From the NCBI GenBank assembly GCA_015680685.1, contig MNCI01003111.1, positions 508,302-556,972 of the forward strand: a stretch of 48,671 nt of DNA, written 5' to 3'. Below the pieces are notes generated by a model. The model saw only the letters and a program-made list of their open reading frames with translations, was not told the DNA's origin and did not search any database. A program made the position numbers and the translations under genes. The DNA comes from Gnetum montanum (Eukaryota > Streptophyta > Gnetopsida > Gnetales > Gnetaceae). Shown one piece after another: positions 33,501-43,560 of this stretch (the stretch's first letter is position 1; every line of letters begins with the position of its first letter).

Positions 33501-35871
33501 ATGTCTCACTCACGTGGAAATGATTATAAACTATATAGAACACCTATTCATTGGAGAACTAATGAAAAATACAATGAAGAAGATTAGAGTGATCCACCTT
33601 ATGAAGGGGTTTTCATGACCACAATCATCCTAATGACACTCAAAGACTACATTCACCTAAGGCAAACAATCTTGAAGAAGATGACATCAGTCCTAAATTA
33701 GGGAAGGCCTGAAGGACTAAGACCTCCTTGGTACTTAGAAATGATAAACCAAGGGATCTTGAGGAACATTTTAGCAAAAATCAAACCCATAGACACACTC
33801 ATGATCATCAAGATGAACACAAGTCCCATCATCACCATCGATCAAATAGAGATTTTAATCACAACTTGTTTGATGATGATAAACCCTTGTTAGTTCCTAA
33901 AAGCCTAATGCACATCACAGAGGCCATTAAGATATCACACAAGTATTGCAAGAAGAGTCAACTACCTAAGATCAACATGAATAATATTCCAAAATTTGTA
34001 GGAGGCTATGATTCAGATCTGCAACATCATTTACAAGCCTTCCATGATGCTTGTGTGCTCAACAATGTGGACAGTAAATGACAAAAGCTTAAGGTCTTCC
34101 CTAGGACACTAATCAATAAAGCTGAAGTGTGGTATAAATCATTGGAACCAAATTCAATCAGATGATGGTCAACTATGTAAGAAGTTTTCACTAGGAGATA
34201 CCAGACCTATGCACAAGTTTCTGCCTTGAGGAGACAAATCCAAAGATGGAAACAAGAACAATAGCAATCCTTGGACATGGTCTTAGATAGATACTATGCT
34301 TTACTAAATAAATGTCCAGGTCATAGGTTCTCCAAGAAAGAGCAAATACTCCACATTATAGATGGGCTTAGAAATGAAACAAGGGTGAACCTTGGAAAGT
34401 ATGCGTGAGGACAATTATATAAGTTCCAAGGCCACCAGGTCAAAGAACTAATAGAGTATCTGGAAAAAGAAGAGAGAGAATTATCTAAATGGGAGAATGT
34501 CAAAGCATTTGAGCAAGACCCAACTCTAGAAACAACAAGGGTCCAGAACTAAAATGAAGAGAAAATAACCAATTTTGAAAGGGTGATATAGTCCCAACCT
34601 TTGCCAATACAAAAACTGATAGATGAAATTGAGGCAAAGCATAACAAGATGACCGTATGGGCAAATGAACAAAGTGTGAACTTACAAGACACTGTTGGGG
34701 AGAGAGTCATCCAAGATAAACTAGGTAATTGAAACAAACAAAGGGCATAGAAATCAGAAATAGTTAATAACACTATTTGGAAACCATGGAGAATGGCTAA
34801 GGGTAACTAGGCCAAAGACTCAACTATAAATAATGAGGATGGATGTAATGTCTATTTATATGACCATCCAAAGTGCCATTGCCTAATCTTGTCACATCTA
34901 TATGAGCATTAGACAGGGAAGCTGCACAAAAAATTTGTACAAAGGTATCAGTTTAGGTGCATCCCTATTCCACAAGGTAATTATGGACAACCCCATGACC
35001 CATTGTACTATCTTGAGGGGAGCTATTACTAGCCTTAACACTTTCCTCCACTGCAGTGGAAAATCTCATAGGTGTGGGGGAGGCTACCATCTAGCAAGCC
35101 ACATCCTTCTTGTTTGCCAAAACCAAATTCCTACCATGTTCAACATCTTGTTTCTCCATCCAATTCAGAATCCTGTACCTCCAATCACTATTATCACTCT
35201 CTAGAGTACCATCGACCCATGTCTTCTCTTGAGGGATCACCACCTCATACTTCTCACACTTCTACTCACCCTTGATATTCTCATCCTTCACCTCCTTCTA
35301 CATTGCCATCAGATGTATCAAACGATTCCACACCACTGTTCTAACCAACGAATGTAGTTTGTGCTACTGCTATTTACAAAAGGTTCCCTATGCAATGTTG
35401 GAAGCATCCCTTCTTTAGGCATGATCGTAGGAAGAAGAACCACGCTTTTGCACCTACTCCACCCTCTAAACCAACCGAAGGTCGACCTAGTGTCACACCT
35501 TAGCTCCATCAACAGCCTCTGTCACTATATCCAGGCCTCCACCTCACACTCCAACATCCACATAATCCAGTGAATTCACCAATGTGAAGGGACACATAGA
35601 TCCATGCATACTGCCATATAGTCAAGGGTGCTATAGTGGGTCAAATTTCCCTCATAATGTACACACATCATCTAACTTGCCCTACTATGCTTTCTATAAC
35701 TAGGTGTATGACCAACGATTTCTTTACCTAGCCACCATACCATCAATAGACACCCAGTGGCTGGGGCATGAAGGGTTCCTAATGTTTCATACATGCATCA
35801 ATCCCATTCATCCACTTATTAATCCTAGCCACGACCAAATGTTTAGTCATGGGGGTCATCCCCCATTCTAA
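33501..35871 (+). pseudogene. X2 gag-like ORF
   Basis: ATG 33501 opens MSHSRGNDYKLYRTPIHWRT, homologous to the X1 and X3 starts. The core includes MNNIPKFVGGYDSDLQHHLQ, RRQIQRWKQEQ and HIIDGLRNETRVNLG (about 33980-34400), the gag capsid signature, then a Lys/Glu-rich helix KELIEYLEKEERELSKWENV. The C-terminal half is Pro/Ser/His-rich, contains RFPMQCWKHPFFRHD, and ends GGHPPF then TAA at 35869; X3 ends YGGYPPF in the same way. About 790 codons with at least one frameshift and many stops. No clear zinc knuckle. Confidence 0.8.
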
Positions 35872-37475
35872 TTTTTAGGATTCTTAAGTGTTATTTTGTC
35901 TTTTTTTAATGATTTTTTGTCATTTCTCTATTTCTTTTACTTTTTCTAATTGTTGTTTTCAATTTTCCATTGTAATCTCGACCGTGAATAAGTTGATCAT
36001 GTTGCCCATTAAGGTGATGTCTTTCTTTATGTTGCCTAGTCATAAGGGACTGATTATTCGGACATTGAGACCACGAAACCCATCCACCTATTCCATTAAT
36101 AAGAGGTTCATGCTCTAGTCACAATGGTAATCTATCAATAATTTGATAATCATTGTATCTAGAGAGATGAGTGAAGGACCAAGGTGGAATGACAAGGGTG
36201 TGATATCAAGGGGATTCATAGAGACTCTTTGGCTACTTTCATATGTTCTATCACGTTTCCAAGGTTGTAACTATATCCTTGTGGATCTAATGAAAAATGG
36301 GAGTAAGAGCAACTTAAAATGGCACTCAAAAAAAAAAAAAAAGCTTATGTGGATCCCACTGGAAAGACATGTACCCATGCTTGAAGGTAGGCGACTTCAT
36401 AGAGCTAAAAAGAAGAAGAAAAAGAGAAGAGACAGAAAAAAAAAAAAAGAAACAAGAAACAAAAGAAAAGAGTGAGCCACCATAACACTTCTCTCTTGCT
36501 CCTCCCTTGAACAAAACACTAAGTGATGTTACTCCTTGCAACTTTGGTAGACTTATGGTTGTTTGTCAATGGGATGAAGCGATGCGATGTCATTGCAATG
36601 TGGTATGGACTTGGTCTGGAACTTGGAAAGCCATACACATGGTTATTTAATCACTAATGACACACAGGATTCCATTGTGACCATCATTCAAAACATCATG
36701 CTCTGATTTCCACAATCCCTTCTATAGTCCATCTCATCTCGTTGTCCGAATGTTCATAACTTGTGGTGGATGTAATGTAGAGTTATTATGTCAACTCGAT
36801 GCTTTTAACATGTGTGTTTTTTTCATAGGTATATGTTGCATTCAACTTCTCTAGTGCCCATGGAAATTAGTGGTGTGGTTCCACAAGTTATTATAGGCTA
36901 GAGCCTGCTTTGGGGAGGACTCAATTGTATAACTTTTGTAACTTGTCCCTATTGCACATGACGCATTATTTTACATCCTTTGACTACTCACCTAAGTGAA
37001 CTATCCATTCCATTAATCAATCATTCCTCAACCAGTATTATACAACGTTTGTCCTAGCCCATTTTCACAAATTTTTATATATGACACCATCATGACACAC
37101 TTCCGGTGCCTCAAAATTAATTTTCTAAATACCTCAGGTCTTTCAATTTAATCTCCAATCTTTCATTAAATATTGAAAATTTATTATTCCCACTCAATCC
37201 TTGCATTTAGTGCATGTTAGTGGGGATGTGATATCATGTCTGACCCAATATGGGGTACGCAATATTGAGTCTTGCCTACTTATATATACTAACGAGCTTG
37301 CCTACTTCACGTTCATTTCTTTCATTTGATACTAGGGGAGTTGTTGAAATTTTCCTTTACAACTTAGAGCTTTACCTCTCCATATTCCAAGTGCAACATC
37401 TTACTTCCTAACATTTCAATTTTAATATTGTCTGATTCTAGTTGAACCTGGAGTGTTCCACTTGGTCGTTGGGGA
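35872..37475 (+). other. X2 middle non-coding region
   Basis: About 1.6 kb without pol motifs. It includes A-rich runs at 36329-36343 and 36409-36450, a block related to the X1/X3 middle region (36895-36925), and a U3-like fragment near 37226-37290 (GTGATATCATG then ACGCAATATTGAG, followed by TATATATA). Confidence 0.6.
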
Positions 37476-37598
37476 NNNNNNNNNNNNNNNNNNNNNNNNN
37501 NNNNNNNNNNNNNNNNNNNNNNNNNNNNNNNNNNNNNNNNNNNNNNNNNNNNNNNNNNNNNNNNNNNNNNNNNNNNNNNNNNNNNNNNNNNNNNNNNN
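37476..37598. other. Assembly gap (123 N)
   Basis: Run of N inside the X2 middle region; true size unknown. Confidence 0.95.
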
Positions 37599-37780
37599 AT
37601 GAAACCCAATGATGTAAGATCAACAATAACACCTTTTGGGGCCACTTCTCAAAAATATTTCTAACTCTAAAAATCATACTATGTAATTATGGATTGTTAA
37701 TTAAGGTAATGAGTAAGGTATGAATTGATAAAAACTTCTCTACACAACCTTAGTAATAGTTGATCTTTATGTGATTACAA

Positions 37781-37852
37781 ATGTCCCCAAAAAGAGGAGA
37801 TCAAGCAAGACCTTCCCAAGGAGCAACTAAACACTCAAGGGGAGGTAGAGGT
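37781..37852 (+). pseudogene. X2 ORF2, first 24 codons (before X3)
   Basis: ATG 37781 opens MSPKRGDQARPSQGATKHSR, basic and glycine-rich, aligned to X1 (MAPKRGQQAGPSQG) and X3 (MAPKRR). Interrupted at 37852 by X3. The frame resumes exactly in phase at 43561 once X3 and one duplication copy are removed. Confidence 0.8.
37848..37852. repeat. X3 target-site duplication, left (GAGGT)
   Basis: Perfect match to 43556-43560; X2 ORF2 stays in phase when one copy is removed. Confidence 0.88.
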
Positions 37853-38712
37853 TGATGAGTGGCGAGGTAACCCTACACTCAACCATACGAATATGAGTGT
37901 TTCACGCACAATCCAGTCGAACTCCATAGATGGACTAGTTGTGGTATCCAGATAGTTACTCGTAGATCGCAGTTCGTTGTCTTTCCACCTAGACTAGTAT
38001 TAGCTTTGTCATGTATGATTTAGTCCAAAGTGAGGTGTATGATGTGTTCCTATGCTAATGCTACTCCTGAGTATGATGGTAAATAATATCAACTAAGCTA
38101 GGAGAGAGGATGAGAGAGAATCTAAACTAGCCTAAGTGTGATGAGCATTCGTTCCTTAATCATTCATACACATCTTGGACTTCATGCATGACTACCACTG
38201 GGATTACCAAGCGCATGGCCTAGGGATGCTACTGGGTTACCAAGTAGTTACACTTAAATGCTCGTGATTAAGTCGTACTCATTCCGCGTTACTAGGAGAT
38301 AAGGATAGAGAGATATTAACTAAGAAAGCAGTAAATAACAATAAGAATTAAATAAATAATTAAGCTAAGTGGATGCTGCAATGATGAAGTAATCTCGATC
38401 TTTATTGCTGGTCATGTGCGTGTCCAAGTACGTCATACTCGAATAAGGATGCCATACAATTACAATCATCACACTGTGAGCATGCACTGGGAGAAAAGGG
38501 TTGAGAGGAAAAACTGACGTACTAAAAACTATTAAAAACTTAACCTTTTCAAAAACTTCCTACCAAATCCACCTACCTCTTATTTATAGATGAGGAGATA
38601 GGTTATGATATCATGTACACGATATTGCGTCTAGGTTGTGATATCGCATATGTGATATCACGTACGCAATATCATAGGTGCGATATCGTAGCCAAAAATT
38701 CATGACTCATCA
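37853..38712 (-). repeat. 3' LTR of X3
   Basis: 860 bp; in element orientation TGATGAGTCATG to CCACTCATCA. Palindrome cluster about 38607-38690. Confidence 0.92.
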
Positions 38713-38722
38713 TACCCCCACG
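38713..38722 (-). other. X3 polypurine end
   Basis: Minus strand CGTGGGGGTA before the 3' LTR. Confidence 0.65.
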
Positions 38723-38859
38723 ATTGAATGAAAACTCGTCCTTAAGTTAAATTGAGAACAAGCTCCATTGATTATATAGTGGATAGGTATGGGATTATTA
38801 ACTAATGAGAATGGATTCATGCCGCAGTGTGGAATCAGAACAAAATTAAGACACAACAT

Positions 38860-39660
38860 GGATAACCAAAAAGAAAATCCTATAGCTACAAGATTGGGTG
38901 GAAGTCATATAGTTCCTAGTGGTGGTGGCTCCTCCATGGTTTTCTTTCCCTTGTCGTGTGCTCCAGGTCTTGGGATTTGATGTGGTGAAGTATGGCTTGG
39001 ATTTTCTCCTCTCGTAAGGCTTTGAGTGCCTTGGCATGTGCGTAAGTTGGCACTTGTGCCATAGAGGCATCCCAGTCAAGCCTTCTCTTTTTCTTTCGCC
39101 ACCCTTTTATTCTCTGTCAATAGTTTATTAAGTTGCCCGATTCTGAAAGTGTCCAACTGGTTCTGAGCAACCTTTGGCCCTGTATTCAGAAGGTTTAATA
39201 CTTCCAAAATGGCTTGAACATAGAAATCAGCAATCACACCATAAATGTTAATCATGGTGCCTTCTTCTTTGATGTGCCAAAATTGGTACGTTTCACCTAA
39301 GTGCTAGGAGAGGGTAGGCCACAATGGGGACCCTTTTAGGTGATCCCTAACAGCTTTCAAAGAAAATTCTGTGAAAGGTCCAAAATTTAATTTCACAATC
39401 ACTGCAATAAATATGGACCTTTCATGGATGGCCTGAACACAATCCTTGGGCAACGTGAGATGTCATCCCTATTTAGATGTTACAGCAGCTCCTCCTTCTG
39501 CCTATCTTGATTGTACAGTGGTAGGGTCTTCTTGGTGGAGATTAAATGATTGTTCCTCCTGCTTTGCATGTTGTTTGGCAAGAACTTGTTCTTCACCTCT
39601 CCTAGGTTGCTTGATCCCACTTTGAGCAGGACCTTCCAATTATCTACGTTTCGGGGCCAT
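38860..39660 (-). pseudogene. X3 ORF2 (internally deleted)
   Basis: ATG at 39660 opens MAPKRR, then a stop. It continues with SFNLHQEDPTTVQSRQAEGG, FGPFTEFSLKAVRDHLKGSP, GETYQFWH and LEVLNLLNTGPKVA, matching X2 ORF2 up to about 43993. It then jumps to FRIGQLNKLLTENKRVAKEK, matching X2 from about 45170, so roughly 1.2 kb of ORF2 is missing. A second jump leads to the conserved end EEPPPL and a TGA in the same context as X1 and X2. Confidence 0.75.
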
Positions 39661-40151
39661 CTGCAAGCACATGGGGTCATTCATTAGTAAGGTTGTTACC
39701 AAATTTAGGTTATACCTTATTGCTTGCCTTAATGAATCTGCTTTATCTTCAGGTGACGTTACTTATTAGGAGAAAATGTCCCCGAAAGATTATAATATTG
39801 AATCCTCTTTGCTTAGGTGGTTTCTAAATCTAGTTTCCCAGTATAACTAAAGAGATGAAATTGTTTTTGGTGCATTTATCCTTAATTTTATAACTAATTA
39901 CCCTTAATAATTTCTTTTGGGTGATGATGAATTTCTAAAATATTATGTGTTATTTGGTGTCTGCCCCTCCCCCACGACTAAGCTAAACACTCTAGGTTCA
40001 AGTAGGTTCAAACGGAATGAAAATTGGAGGACCATCGAGCGAGTTATGGATATGAAAGCAAGGAGGTACACAATCATGAGTCGTAGAGAGAAATTTGAAA
40101 AACTTCCCCTATGTTAACAATTGCAAATGATGTTGATTAGCGGGGGTGTCA

Positions 40152-40153
<2 letters not shown>

Positions 40154-40182
<29 letters not shown>
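40154..40182. repeat. (AT)n microsatellite
   Basis: Uninterrupted AT dinucleotides for about 28 bases. Confidence 0.95.
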
Positions 40183-40917
40183 GGACATGATATTGATGTT
40201 AGGGTACTTTATAGAATGTACCGAATTTTTAATATTTTTCTGAAATTAACAATGTAAACTAAGGACATATAGATGAGTTTTAAAGGGTTCCAGGGTAATT
40301 CAACTAGTTCTAAAGGCATGAAAATTATGATGATGTGGAATTTATCAATAAGGACCTCGGATGGTAAAAGGGAGAAAAAGGCTATATGATGGTTCATAGG
40401 AACGTTTCAATCAAAGGGATAGTAATAAGGGAAAGAATATCATTGAAAATATGCTGAGGGTAATAGATGGTGTGTGGAAGATGTGTTATGAGTGCAAGTT
40501 ACAAAACATTATGCAAGTGGGTCCTCCCCAAAGCAGGTTCCAACCTATAATGCCCTTACGTAACCACACCTTAAAATGTCCGTAGGTAGTAGAAGGGTTA
40601 AATGTAATCCACACTGGTTCCACAACACACACACATGTAAGTATTATTGGAATGAGGTACAAATTCTATGCTATATGAGACATGAGCTACAATTACGTGA
40701 CAAGATGAGATGGACTATAAAAGGGATTGTAGAGATTAGGACATGAGGTAACTAACCCAGGGCACAATGAATCCTACATGTAAAGCATGATTAATGTGTC
40801 ATTAACCCGTCGTTCCAAGATTAAGACCAAGTCCATTCCTCTGATCAGTGACACTGCATTGTTTCATCCCATGATGAGCGACTATGAGAGTACCATAACA
40901 ATAAGGCATACGATCAC

Positions 40918-41252
40918 TTGACATTTTTTTCAAGGGAAAAGTGATTTTTTCTTTGTGGCCCTTTCCTTATTTTTTTTCGATTGCTGAATCTAGAGAAGTC
41001 ACCAACCTTCAGGCATGGGAGCTTATCTTTCCAGTGGGACCCCCTAGAACAGTAGTGGATTTTTGAGTGCCTTNAAAATAGGAGTAAGAGTAATCAAAGG
41101 CACTCAAAAATCCACTACTGTTCTAGGGGGTCCCACTGGAAAGATAAGCTCCCATGCCTGAAGGTTGGTGACTTCTCTAGATTCAGCAATCGAAAAAAAA
41201 TAAGGAAAGGGCCACAAAGAAAAAATCACTTTTCCCTTGAAAAAAATGTCAA
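40918..41252. repeat. Perfect 156-bp inverted repeat bounded by single Ns
   Basis: Arms 40918-41073 and 41097-41252 are exact reverse complements as far as I can read, with a 23-base loop. Single N bases sit at 41074 and 41253, exactly at the edges of the second piece. The left arm has the orientation expected for X3; the right arm is reversed (it matches X2 around 36300 in plus orientation). Most likely a misplaced or misoriented contig end. Confidence 0.9.
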
Positions 41253-41475
41253 NTTGCTCACTGTCCAAACAATTGATTGCTCGAGACTCGATAACATAGA
41301 ACACACCTCAACCAACAAGCCACATGAGTGTTTTATTCGTATATGAGATTACTTATAAAAAGATAAAAAGATAAAAAACAAAAAGATAAAACAAGAAATT
41401 GAAAAATGAAAAATTGGAAAACAAATAATTGTAAAATTAAAGAAAATAAAAAATATTTATTAATCCTACTTGTTA

Positions 41476-42545
41476 TTAGAATGGGGGATATCCCCCATAA
41501 CTAAACGGTTGAGCATGGTGAGGATTAATAAATGAAAGATGAGGATCCTTGCATGTTGGAAATATTGAAACTCAATCATACTTACCCCATTGGGGTTCAC
41601 AAACCTGATTATAGTAAGCATAGTGGGGAAATTTATAAGATGTGGTTCCTGGGTCAAAAGTTGACCCACTATGATACTTGAGATCATAAGATGGCATGCA
41701 AGGGTAGGGATGTTGCTCTCCATGGATGTATTCATTGGGTTTCATGGTTGTTGGAGTGTTACTTGGTGGCCCTAATTAAGTAACAAGAGGCGTTGGGTTC
41801 GAGGAGAAGGATGCACCATAATGTTGGACTTGTGCTGAGTTGGAGAATGCAGTGGCCTCGAAACTGTGTTGTCCCTTCCTATAGCCATGTCTAAAGAAGG
41901 GACGCCTTTGATGTTGAGGAGGTCTCTCACTGCTGTTGGAAATAATAGCACAAGTAATGTTCGTGGGTTGTTGCTATGGTGTAGACACTTTAGGAACAGT
42001 TGGTGGTGATGTAGAAGGAGGAAAAGGATGAGAATGTTGAAATTTAGGAGAAGTGTAAGGTACACAAGGTAGTGGTTGTGTTGAGGACATGGGCTAATAG
42101 TACTAAGGAGAATAATACCATACTTTTGCTTGGTCAACAAGTGTCATGGAAAAAGCTTGAGTTTTTGCCAACCGTTATCAATGTTGTTCCATGCATAGGC
42201 ATCGTAGAAGGGTTGTAAATGTTGTTGCAGATCTATGTCATAGCCTCTTGAGACATTGGGAAAGTTGTTTAAATCGAGCTTGGGTAGGCGGTTCTCTTTA
42301 CGATGCCTACGGGAGATTCAAGCAGCCTCTCGTATTTGTGTTAGGCTTGTAGTGGCTAGTAGGGATTCATTGTCATCAAGTAGGTTATGCTTTTGTGCAT
42401 TGGAATGATGCTACCTTCATTTGGATTTATAAGAAACCCCCACCTTGGATTGCATACTCCAATCTTCATTGTCATATAATTCGTTGGTTCTCCAATGAAT
42501 TGCCTCACTAGATATGGCATTATGGTAGTCTTGTAGGAGAGGCAT
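41476..42545 (-). pseudogene. X3 gag-like ORF
   Basis: ATG at 42545 opens MPLLQDYHNAISSEAIHWRT and soon stops. Later parts in other frames align with X2/X1 gag: the reverse of 42240-42290 gives the GGYD-like region, and 41640-42007 gives the Pro-rich tail. It ends YGGYPPF then TAA (41476-41478). At about 1.07 kb it is much shorter than in X2: the capsid core region seen in X1 at 26879-27100 is missing, so an internal deletion has occurred. The segment at 42001-42018 is the unoccupied form of the gypsy-1 target. Confidence 0.75.
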
Positions 42546-42667
42546 GGTTGTGAAATTGTGTGTGAATTTGTATGTAAATTTTTGTAATTATTTCTTCCCA
42601 AAATATATATCATTAATTCCTATACAGTGACCTTGTATGCTATGACTAATCTAGATAAGTAGCACAC

Positions 42668-42686
42668 TCCCCAGCAACAACGTCAA
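42668..42686 (-). other. X3 primer-binding site
   Basis: Minus strand TTGACGTTGTTGCTGGGGA directly after the 5' LTR. Confidence 0.7.
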
Positions 42687-43555
42687 TGATGAGTGGCGAG
42701 GTAACCCTACACTCAACCATATGAATACGAGTGTTAAAAATCCGGTCGAACTCCGTAGATGGACTAGTTGTGGTATCTAGACAGTTACTTGTAGATCGTA
42801 GTTTGTTGTCTTTCCACTTAGACTAGTATTAGCTTTGTCACGTATGGTTTAGTCCAAAGTGAGGTGTATGATGTGTTCCTACACTAATGCTACTCCTGAG
42901 TATGATGGTAAATAATATCAACTAAGCTAGGAGAGAGGATGAGAGAGAATCTAAACTAGCCTAAGTGTGATGAGCATCCATTCCTTAATCATTCATACAC
43001 ATCTTGGACTTTGTGCATGACTACCACTGGGATTACCAAGCGCATGGCTTAGGTACGCTACTAGGTTACCAAGTAGTCACACTTAAATGCTCGTGATTAA
43101 GTCGTACTCATTCCGCGTTACTTGGAGATAAGGGTAGAGAGATATTAACTAAGAAAGTAGTAAATAACAATAAGAATTAAATAAATAATTAAGCTAAGTG
43201 GATGCTGCAATGATGAAGTAATCTCGATCTTTATTGCTGGTCATATGCGTGTCCAAGTACGTCACACTTGAATAAGGATGTCGTACACTTACAATCATCA
43301 CACTGCGGGCATGCACTGGGAGAAAAGGATTAAGAGGAAAAACTAACGTACTAAAAACTATTAGAAACTTAACCTTTTCAAAAACTTCTCGCCAAATCTT
43401 CCTACCTCTTATTTATAGATGAGGAGACAGGTTGCAATATCGTGTACGTGATATTGTGTCTAGGCTGTGATATCGCGTACGCGATATCATAGGTGCGATA
43501 TCGCGTACGCGATATCATAGGTGCGATATCGTAGCCAACAATTCATGACTCATTA
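42687..43555 (-). repeat. 5' LTR of X3
   Basis: 869 bp; in element orientation TAATGAGTCATG to CCACTCATCA. It has the longest palindrome cluster (43435-43540), with a 26-bp unit duplicated in tandem. Confidence 0.92.
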
Positions 43556-43560
43556 GAGGT
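43556..43560. repeat. X3 target-site duplication, right (GAGGT)
   Basis: Perfect match to 37848-37852. Confidence 0.88.

Larger units (their letters stand above)
39661..41475 (-). other. X3 middle non-coding region
   Basis: About 1.8 kb between gag and ORF2. It contains blocks shared with X1 (40513-40600 with 11388-11480; 40840-40880 with 11705-11755), an (AT)n microsatellite and the mis-assembled inverted repeat. Confidence 0.65.
37853..43555 (-). mobile_element. X3: RT-less LTR retrotransposon nested antisense in X2
   Basis: 5.7 kb, minus orientation: 5' LTR 43555-42687, primer site, gag-like ORF 42545-41476, middle region, ORF2 remnant 39660 to about 38860, polypurine end, 3' LTR 38712-37853. 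Perfect target duplication GAGGT at 37848-37852 and 43556-43560 (TAGAGGT if the boundary is read 2 bases further). The two LTRs share a stretch (CCTGAGTATGATGGTAAATA) absent from X1 and X2 LTRs, so they are a true pair. It contains a mis-assembled inverted segment (41075-41252). Confidence 0.92.

Noticed and set aside
36326-36541. Phe/Ser-rich minus ORF and Lys-rich plus ORF (36143-36475)
   Set aside because: Low-complexity translation of A-rich runs in the X2 middle region.
41097-41252. Considered as a MITE or hairpin precursor
   Set aside because: Exact identity and single-N boundaries favour an assembly artefact; no target duplication seen.
37853-43555. Considered as a composite or bacterial-type transposon
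   Set aside because: LTR structure, primer site, polypurine end and gag show it is an LTR retrotransposon.
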